Shown here one piece after another: positions 41,745 through 50,260 of a stretch of DNA of 64,000 bases (positions within the stretch are counted from its first letter, which is position 1; the number at the start of each line of letters is the position of its first letter). The notes under the pieces were generated by a model. That model was not told where the DNA came from. It worked only from the letters and a program-made list of their open reading frames with translations, and searched no databases. Location of the stretch: assembly GCF_014359905.1 (NCBI RefSeq), contig NZ_JACIYP010000012.1:1-64000 (forward strand). Reading direction: 5' to 3'. Source of the DNA: Hoeflea sp. GTDB lineage: Bacteria > Pseudomonadota > Alphaproteobacteria > Rhizobiales > Rhizobiaceae. The position numbers and the translations under genes were made by a program.

Positions 41745-42574
41745 GAGCCTTCGCAAGCCGTTTCCTGTCCTCGCCGGAAGGTGTGGCGGGCGCCGTCCTC
41801 CTCTTGCTGCTTGCGCTGATCGCGGTGCTGGCGCCAATGCTGCTCTCCGGCGATCCGGCGGCCATCGTCGCACTGCCGCTTCAGCCGCCGTTTGCCGTGG
41901 CGGAATTCCCGCTTGGCACAGACCAGCTCGGCCGCGATGTTCTCACCCGGCTGATCTACGGTTCGCAGGCCTCGCTGACCGTCGGCTTTGCATCCGCTGT
42001 GGTGGCTATTGTGGTGGGCACACTGGTCGGCACCGTCGCCGGACTTGCCGGCGGGCTCGTCGACGAGGCGCTCATGCGCATCGTTGACGCCTTTCAGATC
42101 GTTCCGGGCTTCCTGCTGGCGCTGGCATTCGTCAGCGTCGCCGGACCGTCCCTGGCGATCATCGTCATCGCCATCGGGCTCGGCGCGTGGACAGGGCCGG
42201 CGCGGCTGGCGCGCGCCGAAGTCTTGTCGATCCGCGAACGCGATTATGTCGCGGCGGCACGGGTGATCGGCATGCACCCGGCGGAAATCGCCTTTCGCGA
42301 GGTGCTGCCCAACGCGCTGCCGCCGGTGCTGTCGCTGGTCTCCGTCATCGTCGCGTCAGCGGTGCTGATCGAGGCCGCGCTATCCTTCCTCGGTCTCGGT
42401 GATCCGAATGCGGTCACCTGGGGCGGGATGATCGCCGACGGGCGAAACCTGCTGCGCTCCGCATCCTTCCTGTCGATCATTCCCGGGCTCGGCCTCGTCA
42501 CCGCCGTGGTCGGGATATACCTGTTTGGCGAGGGACTTGTCGAAGCCATGTCGATCCGCAGGAGGCGCATGTGA
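41741..42574 (+). CDS. ABC transporter permease (DppC/OppC-like)
   Basis: FPLGTDQLGRDVLTRLIYGSQASLTVGF; SIRERDYVAAARVIGMHPAEIAFREVLPNALPPVL. Confidence 0.92.
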   Translation: MRAFASRFLSSPEGVAGAVLLLLLALIAVLAPMLLSGDPAAIVALPLQPPFAVAEFPLGTDQLGRDVLTRLIYGSQASLTVGFASAVVAIVVGTLVGTVAGLAGGLVDEALMRIVDAFQIVPGFLLALAFVSVAGPSLAIIVIAIGLGAWTGPARLARAEVLSIRERDYVAAARVIGMHPAEIAFREVLPNALPPVLSLVSVIVASAVLIEAALSFLGLGDPNAVTWGGMIADGRNLLRSASFLSIIPGLGLVTAVVGIYLFGEGLVEAMSIRRRRM

Positions 42575-43368
42575 GGAATATCCTTTGCCGCGTCGAGCGG
42601 CTCTCCGTCGCCTACCGGACCCCGGCCGGCATGCACAGCGCCCTGAAGTCGGTCAGCCTCGACATCATGGCCGGGGAGAAACTGGCGATCATCGGCGAAA
42701 GCGGATCGGGCAAAAGCACCCTGGCGTTGGCATTGACCGGCCTGCTGCCTGCTGAAGCCCTCATCGAGGGCGAAATTGTCTGGACCGGTCCGGGCTCCGC
42801 TCCGTTGCCCGGTCGCGACATCGGCATCGTTTTCCAGGATCCCGGCTCAAGCCTGAACCCGGTTCTCACGATCGGCGAGCAGGTCGGCGAAGGCGCGCGC
42901 CACCATCTCGGTCTGGGCCGCAGGGCTGCGCGCGACAAGGCGATCGAACTGCTCGCGCGGGTCCGCCTGCCACACCCCGAGCAAGCGGTAGGCGCCTACC
43001 CGCACCAGTTCTCCGGCGGTCAGCGACAGAGAATTGCAATTGCCGCCGCCATCGCCGCGGGACCATCCGTGCTGATTGCCGACGAGGCGACAAGCGCGCT
43101 CGACACGATTGTCCAGGCAGAGATTGCTGCGCTGCTCGAGGATCTTGTGCAAACCGGCCAAATGACGCTGATCTTCGTCACCCACGATATCGGGCTTGCC
43201 GCCAGCCTCGCCGACCGGATCGCCGTCTTCCGCACCGCCGAGTTGGTGGAAATCGGCGATGCCGGGTCGATCGTCAACACGCCGCAGGCCGGGTACACGC
43301 GGCAATTGCTCGCCACCCACATCGATCTCGATTCGCCACGGCTCGTCGGTGCATCCGATGTCCGCTAA
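42571..43368 (+). CDS. ABC transporter ATP-binding protein (DppD/OppD-like)
   Basis: IGESGSGKSTLALALTGLLP; FSGGQRQRIAIAAAIAAGPSVLIADEATSALDT. Confidence 0.92.
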   Translation: MRNILCRVERLSVAYRTPAGMHSALKSVSLDIMAGEKLAIIGESGSGKSTLALALTGLLPAEALIEGEIVWTGPGSAPLPGRDIGIVFQDPGSSLNPVLTIGEQVGEGARHHLGLGRRAARDKAIELLARVRLPHPEQAVGAYPHQFSGGQRQRIAIAAAIAAGPSVLIADEATSALDTIVQAEIAALLEDLVQTGQMTLIFVTHDIGLAASLADRIAVFRTAELVEIGDAGSIVNTPQAGYTRQLLATHIDLDSPRLVGASDVR

Positions 43369-44125
43369 TCTGTTGACCGTGGAAGGCCTGTCAAAACGCT
43401 TTGGCGGGCGCCGCCCGGTTGTGGCGCTGGACAATGTTTCCTTCACCATCGGCAAGGGGGAGACGCTCGGCGTCGTCGGACCTTCAGGAAGCGGCAAGTC
43501 GACGCTGGCCCGGGTTCTGTTGCGACTGATCGAGCCGGATGCGGGCCGCATCCTCATCAATGGCGACGACTGGCGGGCGCTGTCCGCCGCGGCGTTGCGC
43601 CGTCGGCGCGGCAGCATCCAGATGGTGTTCCAGGATCCGCTGTCGGCCTTCAATCCGCGCACGACGATCGGCAAGGCCATCATGGATCCCTTGCGTATCC
43701 ACGCGGTTGGCGGGCGCGGTGACCGCGCCGCGGCGGTGACAGCCTTGCTGCAGCGCGTCGGTCTTCCCGCCGACATATCGGGCCGCCGCATCCACGAGGT
43801 CTCTGGCGGTCAGCGCCAGCGGGTCGCACTGGCGCGGGCGCTGGCCAGCCGGCCCCGACTGGTCGTTCTCGACGAGGCGCTGTCGGCGCTCGATGTCTCG
43901 TTGCGCGGCCAAATGCTGGAGTTGCTCGTGCAAGTGCAAAGGGAAGATGGCATTTCCTTCCTCTTCATCGGTCATGACCCGGCGGTGGTGCGATTGATTT
44001 CCCACCGGGTTGCCATCATGGATCAGGGCAGGATCGTCGAGATCGGCGACGCCGATGCCGTTCTGTCCCGGCCGCAATCGGAAATCGGCAAGGCGTTGAT
44101 CGCAGCGATCCCGAACTGGCGCTGA
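43358..44125 (+). CDS. ABC transporter ATP-binding protein (DppF/OppF-like)
   Basis: VVGPSGSGKSTLARVLLRLIEPDAG; VSGGQRQRVALARALASRPRLVVLDEALSALDVS. Start MSANLLTVEGLSKRF at 43358, within the longer track ORF. Confidence 0.9.
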   Translation: MSANLLTVEGLSKRFGGRRPVVALDNVSFTIGKGETLGVVGPSGSGKSTLARVLLRLIEPDAGRILINGDDWRALSAAALRRRRGSIQMVFQDPLSAFNPRTTIGKAIMDPLRIHAVGGRGDRAAAVTALLQRVGLPADISGRRIHEVSGGQRQRVALARALASRPRLVVLDEALSALDVSLRGQMLELLVQVQREDGISFLFIGHDPAVVRLISHRVAIMDQGRIVEIGDADAVLSRPQSEIGKALIAAIPNWR

Positions 44126-44346
44126 ACCGGGTAATGCCTGTAATTTGGCCCGCGCCGTTCAACCCGCAGCACGGGCCCGCGACCAGGGAACTTCAGCGGG
44201 CGGCCTGCGCGCAGAGATCCATCCCTCCAAGGCGGAAGGCGCGCTTGACCATGGCGCTTCGAGACCGAAGAGGCCGGCATGGCACGGAAGCCGCGCCACA
44301 GCCTTCATTTCGCCCCCTTTAACAGCTTGTTAAGACTTCGTTCCTG

Positions 44347-45666
44347 ATGGAGGTCTCCATGGCGCTTGGCGCATCGCATCGCTTGCAGGACGGCGTGCTT
44401 GCCGTCGAAACCATGACGCGCTTTGCGCTTGCCGTGCTGGCGCTCGCGTCCGGCGTCTACACCTATCTCGGGGTTCGCAGCCTGCTCGACGGATCGCCCA
44501 CCGCAATCTTCTTCGCCGCCATCATCTATTCGGCCTCGGTCTCGGTGGCGATCTACGCCTTCTGGTCCTACATGGCGCGGTTCTATCCGCATGTCACCGG
44601 AACGGCCTCCCGCGGCGCCCTGATCGGCGTGATGGCGCTCGGCTGCGCCATGATCATCGCCATGTCGAGCTGGCTCAATGCGGCGGCCCTTGCCGGGTCC
44701 GCGGCGCTCGAACAGCATCTGGCCGAGACGGTGCAGGACTACACGGCCGACCTCGACCAGGCGCATCAGAACGCGCTCGCGGCCCAAAGCCTGCTGCCCG
44801 ACATCCAGCGGACATCGGAGCGCTTTTCACGGCTTGCCGAGGACGAGCGCCAGAACGGGGCGCTGACGGGAACCACGGGATCGGGCAGCGTCGTCCAGCT
44901 TCTGTCGCAGATGTCCTCGCAACTGAGCGAACTCGAGGCCGGCGTCATTGCCTCGCGGGAGCGGGTCACGACGCTCTTCGACAAGGGGCGCAACCATCTT
45001 GCGACCATGCGCACGCTTGTGTCGGCGCCAGGGGCCGTGGCGCCACGCAGCGACGACTTCTCTGCCGAGGTCGTGGCGCTTTCCGGCGTCATCACATCGC
45101 TGGAGCAGACCTCGATTGCCCCCTCGGTGAAGCGCGCGGCAGAAGACCTGTCGCTCGGCTTCATCGCGCCGGTCGCCGACGGAAGGGCTGCCGATCTTGC
45201 CGACCGCCAGGACCAGGTCATGCAGACGATCCGCGCCTCGGTCTCCGCCCAGTCGCAGGTGCTGTCGCAGGCCGCGGACGACATTCTGGCGCGCGAGCCG
45301 GTTGCGGAGCGCCGCTTCGTGCCGCTGTCTTCCGCCGAAGCCGTGTTGCGCTATGCGAGCGATTTCATTCCGGCCTGGGCAGGCGCAATCTCCATCGACC
45401 TGCTTCCCGCCGTTCTGGTCTTTATCCTGGCCGTCGTTCACGGGGCGATCCGGAGCCAGGAGCAGAGGCTGCCGTTTGCGCAGCGGATCACCGCGGCGGA
45501 ACTTCTGGAGGCGCTCGAGGTGCAGCGCGCGCTCGGCCGCCAGGGGTTGGATGTGGAGCAGGCGTTGCAGACAGCTCAAACCGAGGACGAGCGCGCACAC
45601 GCGGACTCCAACATCACCAGCCTCGACATGTCGGCAAAGGCGCCACGCAAGGGGCCGCCCGCGTGA
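44347..45666 (+). CDS. Hypothetical membrane protein with long helical/coiled-coil region
   Basis: Several N-terminal hydrophobic helices, a Gln/Ala/Ser-rich helical middle region, and a C-terminal TM segment (AGAISIDLLPAVLVFILAVVHGAI). Confidence 0.75.
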   Translation: MEVSMALGASHRLQDGVLAVETMTRFALAVLALASGVYTYLGVRSLLDGSPTAIFFAAIIYSASVSVAIYAFWSYMARFYPHVTGTASRGALIGVMALGCAMIIAMSSWLNAAALAGSAALEQHLAETVQDYTADLDQAHQNALAAQSLLPDIQRTSERFSRLAEDERQNGALTGTTGSGSVVQLLSQMSSQLSELEAGVIASRERVTTLFDKGRNHLATMRTLVSAPGAVAPRSDDFSAEVVALSGVITSLEQTSIAPSVKRAAEDLSLGFIAPVADGRAADLADRQDQVMQTIRASVSAQSQVLSQAADDILAREPVAERRFVPLSSAEAVLRYASDFIPAWAGAISIDLLPAVLVFILAVVHGAIRSQEQRLPFAQRITAAELLEALEVQRALGRQGLDVEQALQTAQTEDERAHADSNITSLDMSAKAPRKGPPA

Positions 45667-46460
45667 AGCCCGCGTCGCTCGGCGCGCGCTTGAAGTCCGC
45701 CTTTCTCAGCGCCGATGACGGCCTGCTGATGCGCGGCGCATTCTTCTCGCTTCTGGTGGCAGCGGCCGCCTTCCTGTTCGTCGACCTCAGGGAAATGAGC
45801 CTGGCGAGTGCAGCACTTCCCGGCCATGATCCGATGACGACGGACGCCCCCGTGCTTCCGCCCGCGCTGACGGATGGCGGTCCACAGGTGGCGCCGGCAG
45901 AACCGCAGAGTTCTCCCCAGGTGCTGCGCCAACCGATACGCTTCGAACTCCTGCCCGGGGGCCAGCTCAAGGCGGAAGGATCGATCGATCCGGGCGCCGC
46001 CGACCGGTTCGCCGAGGAGATCGCGGCGCGCGGCGAATATGTCAAAGCGGTGTCGCTGAATTCACCGGGCGGCTCGGTCGACGATGCGCTGGCGATGTCG
46101 AAACTGATCCGGGAAAAGGGCCTGAACACCAAAGTGGCGACGAAGGCGCTCTGCGCGTCCTCCTGTCCGCTGGTCTTTGCCGGCGGGGTCGCGCGAGAGG
46201 CGGAAGAGGATGCCATTCTCGGCATCCATCAGGTCTTCAATGCCGGGCAGGAAAAGCCGTCTGCCGAGCAGGCCATGTCCGGCGCCCAGAGCACGACGGC
46301 GCGCATCGCCCGGCACCTTGACGAGATGGGCATCGGAAGCGGGTTATGGATCAACGCATTGGAAACGCCACCGGACCGGCTGTATTACCTGACGCCTCAG
46401 GAGATGGTGGAGTTCAGGCTGACAACAGCACCGGTGGCGACGGCTAAGCAGGCGGACTAG
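45663..46460 (+). CDS. ClpP-class/COG3904-like periplasmic protein with N-terminal TM
   Basis: YVKAVSLNSPGGSVDDALAMSKLIREKGLNTKVATKALCASSCPLVFAGGVAREAEEDAILGIHQVF is ClpP/crotonase-fold-like with a CASSC nucleophile-region motif. 4-bp overlap with the upstream gene. Confidence 0.78.
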   Translation: MKPASLGARLKSAFLSADDGLLMRGAFFSLLVAAAAFLFVDLREMSLASAALPGHDPMTTDAPVLPPALTDGGPQVAPAEPQSSPQVLRQPIRFELLPGGQLKAEGSIDPGAADRFAEEIAARGEYVKAVSLNSPGGSVDDALAMSKLIREKGLNTKVATKALCASSCPLVFAGGVAREAEEDAILGIHQVFNAGQEKPSAEQAMSGAQSTTARIARHLDEMGIGSGLWINALETPPDRLYYLTPQEMVEFRLTTAPVATAKQAD

Positions 46461-46922
46461 ATTTCCTTCATGCCCTCTCGCGGCACGATGCTGCTCGAAG
46501 ATTGCGGCCCGGCTGCCGGCCACGTTCAGGACCATGCCTTTCTGGAGAGCATCAGGGGTGAGCCCGCCATGCCGCAACGGAGCCCCAGTAGGGCGGCCCG
46601 GCCCTGATCAAGCGGCCTCTTCTTCTCTCTCGGCCTCACGCGCGCCAGGCTCGGGCCGAACATGCGCCTTCGGACCATCGCCAACCCTGCCTGCATGTCT
46701 GCAATGCTGAAGGTGGGTCGGCAAATTGCTATCCTGGGCAAGTGGTGGACCCGAAAGCTGCGACACGCGTCAGGCAACTGCGCCAGACAGGTACTGAATG
46801 GTTTCCGCGCGGACCTCAGTTGCGAATTCTACCCCCTGACGCAGCGGTGAGGGTGTCATTGACGCTGTTTATGGCGGTTGGACTTTCCCGCATGCGCCGA
46901 TACGCAAGCGGCGCTCGGCGCT

Positions 46923-47723
46923 TCAGGCAGCAAGACGTTCGAAAACGACCTGATCTCGACCTCTATGCTTTGCGGAGTAGAGGCACTGGTCGGCCACCCG
47001 GAAGAGTTCGTCGTAAACGGTATTGCCGCCAAACGCCACGCCACCCACACTCACCGAAAGCATGTGTGCTCTGGTGGCCGGCGGGAATTCGAGTTCACGG
47101 ATTTGCAGTCGAATCCGCTCGGCCACGATGCCTGCCTGGTCGGGGCTGGTCTTTGGAAGGAAAACCCCGAACTCCTCGCCACCGATCCGCCCGACGATAT
47201 CGCCCGACCTTAGCGAATTCTGGATCGATTGCGCGATGAGCTGCAAGGCGTCATCTCCCTTCTGATGACCGAAGCGGTCATTGATCAGCTTGAATTTGTC
47301 GGCATCAATGACCAGGAATGCCGCTGCTGATTGCGGCTGCTGCTTGAGGGCCTGTTCGAGATAGGCATCGACCAGCATCTTGAATGCGCCGCGATTGAGA
47401 ACTGCCGTCAAGCTGTCGGTTGTCGCGATGATGCTCATATCCCGGTGTGCGATCGACAATTGCCGCATCTTGTGCAGAAGCAGGAACAGGAGTGGCGCCG
47501 CCAAGCCGGTAGGCAGCAGGATGTCGATCAAGAGCGCGTGTCTTATCTTGGGCTCCGAGAGATCGGGGAAATTGTAGGAGTCGACAAAAACCGCCGCAGC
47601 GACGCAGAAAAGTGTGCCAAACAAGGTGCCAGCGATTACCCTGGCCCTCCCGGTGGCTGAAAAATCGAGCTTCACTCTTGCACCCGCGCCCTTGCATAGA
47701 GCCGTCATTGACCCAATTTGCAT
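46923..47723 (-). CDS. GGDEF domain protein, putative diguanylate cyclase (membrane anchored)
   Basis: Two hydrophobic segments, TTDSLTAVLNRGAF, VIDADKFKLINDRFGHQKGDDAL, RIGGEEFGVFL (intact GGEEF). Start placed at MQIGS/MTALC inside the longer 463-aa ORF. Confidence 0.85.
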   Translation of the reverse strand: MQIGSMTALCKGAGARVKLDFSATGRARVIAGTLFGTLFCVAAAVFVDSYNFPDLSEPKIRHALLIDILLPTGLAAPLLFLLLHKMRQLSIAHRDMSIIATTDSLTAVLNRGAFKMLVDAYLEQALKQQPQSAAAFLVIDADKFKLINDRFGHQKGDDALQLIAQSIQNSLRSGDIVGRIGGEEFGVFLPKTSPDQAGIVAERIRLQIRELEFPPATRAHMLSVSVGGVAFGGNTVYDELFRVADQCLYSAKHRGRDQVVFERLAA

Positions 47724-47989
47724 GGAACACGCGAAACTATGCAGAATTCCTAATATTATAATGACAAATTTTAGGGGTTCGTTCTTTTCACATGCAAAGG
47801 ATCGGTGATCCGTCGAAACGCGACTGCTTTGCCACAATTTCTCTGCTTGCCGATGTCGCTGGCCCGTCGATGCTCGGAGCCTCCCCTGGATTCCGCGGAA
47901 CTTTTGATTGGCGGCAGGCGCCGGAGAAACGAGCTCTGCGCTTCCGCGGCCATCAGGCGTTGAGCCGGATGCAGATGGGCCTTGCTGTA

Positions 47990-48600
47990 ATTCAGCTTCC
48001 GTACAAATGCACAATATTTCCGCGTCGGTGGCACTGGTGCTGAGATAGGCATGGCCCATGGTGCTGTCGAGATAGACGCCTTCGCCCTCCCCAAGCGAGA
48101 TGGGGGCATGGAACGCGCTGTGCACCTCGATAGAGCCCTTGAGCGCAAAGAGGAACTCTTCGCCGCCATGGTGGATGAGCGGGCCGAACTGCTGCATCGA
48201 ACGGGCCTTCAGCCGCGCCCGGATCGGCACCATCCGCTTGTTCTTGAGTTCGGAACATGGATATAGATAGTCATAGTTCACGGTGTCGATGAGGACGCCT
48301 TCGTCGCGGCGCACAGGCGAGAATCGGCCATTTGGCGCACTCGATCCCCCACGGCTTCATCGCTCTCGGATATGATCTGGCTGATAGAGACATTGAGTCC
48401 TTCGCAGAGTTTCAGGATCAGACCGAGCGCAGGGGACAAAGCTCCGTTCCCGATTCTGGATATGGTCGAGGCAGAGACCCGGACAGCGCCGCAAGCTCCA
48501 CCAATGTGAGCGTGCGCGCCTTCCTGAGGGTCTTCAGCCGTATTCCGAGCTGGCTCTTGATAGACGCCTTGGTATGGAACCACCGCCGTTCGCCGATACA
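47990..48600 (-). pseudogene. XRE-family HTH/cupin transcriptional regulator, apparently disrupted by two frameshifts
   Basis: SIKSQLGIRLKTLRKARTLTLVELAALSG in one frame, VSASTISRIGNGALSPALGLILKLCEGLNVSISQIISESDEAVGDRVRQMA in a second, RFSPVRRDEGVLIDTVNYDYLYPCSELKNKRMVPIRARLKARSMQQFGPLIHHGGEEFLFALKGSIEVHS (cupin) in a third. Confidence 0.75.
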
Positions 48601-48752
48601 CATAATGACAAGCGAAAGCTCGCTCCCGTCTTCGTGAGTCAAAGGTGCGAAGACCACGTCGCCCCCCTGTATGTTCGGCTCAAGACCCAGTCGTAGAACC
48701 TCCTCTGTGATCAACTTGGCGACGAAAGCCGGCATGGCCAGTGCTCTGGTTT

Positions 48753-49784
48753 TCATGATGCTGCCTCTGTGTTGAATTTCCGGAGTTTGGCTACGATGTC
48801 TTCAGGCTTGAGATGCGTGTAGCGAAACAGCATCCTCGGATCCTTATGTCCGTTAATAGCCGCCACTTCCGGCACGCTGAGACCTAGTTCAAAGTACCGG
48901 CTTACAGCCTCGTGCCGCAGGTCATGGAACAGCAGGTCCGGTATTCCCGGCACCGTCTGTGCCGCCCGTCGCTTGCACCTTTCCCACGCCAGCCGGAATG
49001 AATTGGCTGTAGCCGGGAAAAGCTTTCGGTCCTTCCCGGTAGTGGTTCCCTGCAATCCGGACAGCAGATGCACAGCTTCGTCTGCAAGAGGGATCGTTTT
49101 CGGCGTGTCGGTCTTGGTTTCCGGTATGCAGAGCAGACTGTGCTCAAGGTCCATGTCGCCATTTCGTATGTTCAGGATTTCGCCGCGACGCATGCCGGTC
49201 TCTATGGCGAGCAATATGCCCGGCTCCAGCCAGGTATTCCTTCCCATCTTGCTGGCTGCCTGCAGTGCCACCAGTTCCTCCGGCTGAAGCCTGCGAGCGC
49301 GCCCCTGAGCGGCCTTGGGCTTGCGCACCTTGGCCAGTGGGTTCTCCATCAAGGGAACGTCCCACTCGCGACGGGCGACCTCGAAAATGGCATGCAGCAG
49401 ACCAATCTCCCGGATGACTGTCCCGTGCTCCACTTGGCGCAGCCGCATGTCTCTGTGTTGTGTGAAGGTCTGTGGTGTAAGCCGCGCGAGCGTTAGCTTG
49501 GCCCACTCTGCTCGCAGGAAGACTTCAAGGCGTTTGGCCTCTGAAGCAGCGCCGCGTTTGCTAGGTGTGATCTCGGCAAGAGACGTGTTGAGCAGGTCCG
49601 CTACCGTCATCCGTTCAAGAATGGACGGGTCATAGGCCAGGCCCACCCGGTCTAGCTCTTGTTCGGTCTGCCGTATCCAGCGGAGCGCATCGGTGCGTGT
49701 TTGAAAGCTTTTGGAGCGGGGACGTTGGCCAGTGCGTCGAACTTGTTCCTGCCATTTGTCATTGCGTTTGCGTAGGGATGCCAC
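48753..49784 (-). CDS. Tyrosine-type site-specific recombinase/integrase
   Basis: ETGMRRGEILNI, LLFHDLRHEAVSRYFELGLSVPEVAAINGHKDPRMLFRYTH (R, HxLR, H, Y). About 108 bp from tRNA-Arg. Confidence 0.92.
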   Translation of the reverse strand: MASLRKRNDKWQEQVRRTGQRPRSKSFQTRTDALRWIRQTEQELDRVGLAYDPSILERMTVADLLNTSLAEITPSKRGAASEAKRLEVFLRAEWAKLTLARLTPQTFTQHRDMRLRQVEHGTVIREIGLLHAIFEVARREWDVPLMENPLAKVRKPKAAQGRARRLQPEELVALQAASKMGRNTWLEPGILLAIETGMRRGEILNIRNGDMDLEHSLLCIPETKTDTPKTIPLADEAVHLLSGLQGTTTGKDRKLFPATANSFRLAWERCKRRAAQTVPGIPDLLFHDLRHEAVSRYFELGLSVPEVAAINGHKDPRMLFRYTHLKPEDIVAKLRKFNTEAAS

Positions 49785-49891
49785 GTGGGGAACTCCTGTC
49801 AGTGTGACCGGTTTGTGACCGGTGGCAAAACAGGAGGTATTCGCAGCTTGTTCGTCCGTACATAAACCGCTGTAATCATTGGATTATATAG

Positions 49892-49968
49892 TGGCGCACC
49901 CGACAGGATTCGAACCTGTGACCTCTGCCTTCGGAGGGCAGCACTCTATCCAGCTGAGCTACGGGTGC
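49892..49968 (-). tRNA. tRNA-Arg (anticodon CCG), CCA encoded
   Basis: Minus strand GCACCCGTAGCTCAGCTGGATAGAGTGCTGCCCTCCGAAGGCAGAGGTCACAGGTTCGAATCCTGTCGGGTGCGCCA: acceptor stem GCACCCG/CGGGTGC, anticodon loop CTCCGAA, TpsiC GGTTCGAATCC. Confidence 0.95.
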
Positions 49969-50260
49969 ATCCGTGGCGCCTGGCGGGGAGGGGAGACGGC
50001 CCTTGGACGGGCCGAGCAATCCTGCCGCGAAGCAGCTGACAGACGGTCTTCTAGCCCATCATGGGCGGCGCATCAATGCAATAATCATGGAGGTGTGGGC
50101 GACCGAGCGGGCAGAGTGCAAAGGCCGGAATCCTGAGGGATGCGCTGGTTTGACCGGATGGCGGCGGCCGCCGTTCACAGTGCGTTGACTCGCCCAGTCA
50201 TTCGGATTCAGGATATACGCATGACGCTGATTTGCAGGACAGGAGCCCGACGGGCAGTCA

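Noticed and set aside
41076-41873. 265-aa minus-strand ORF
   Set aside because: Antisense to Dpp-type permeases.
46344-46880. Small ORFs such as 46526-46777 and 46344-46577
   Set aside because: No recognisable family; could be remnant DNA but not supportable as genes.
49879-50136. 85-aa plus-strand ORF ([33 protein letters not shown]...)
   Set aside because: It overlaps the tRNA-Arg antisense strand; [12 protein letters not shown] is the familiar false translation of tRNA genes.
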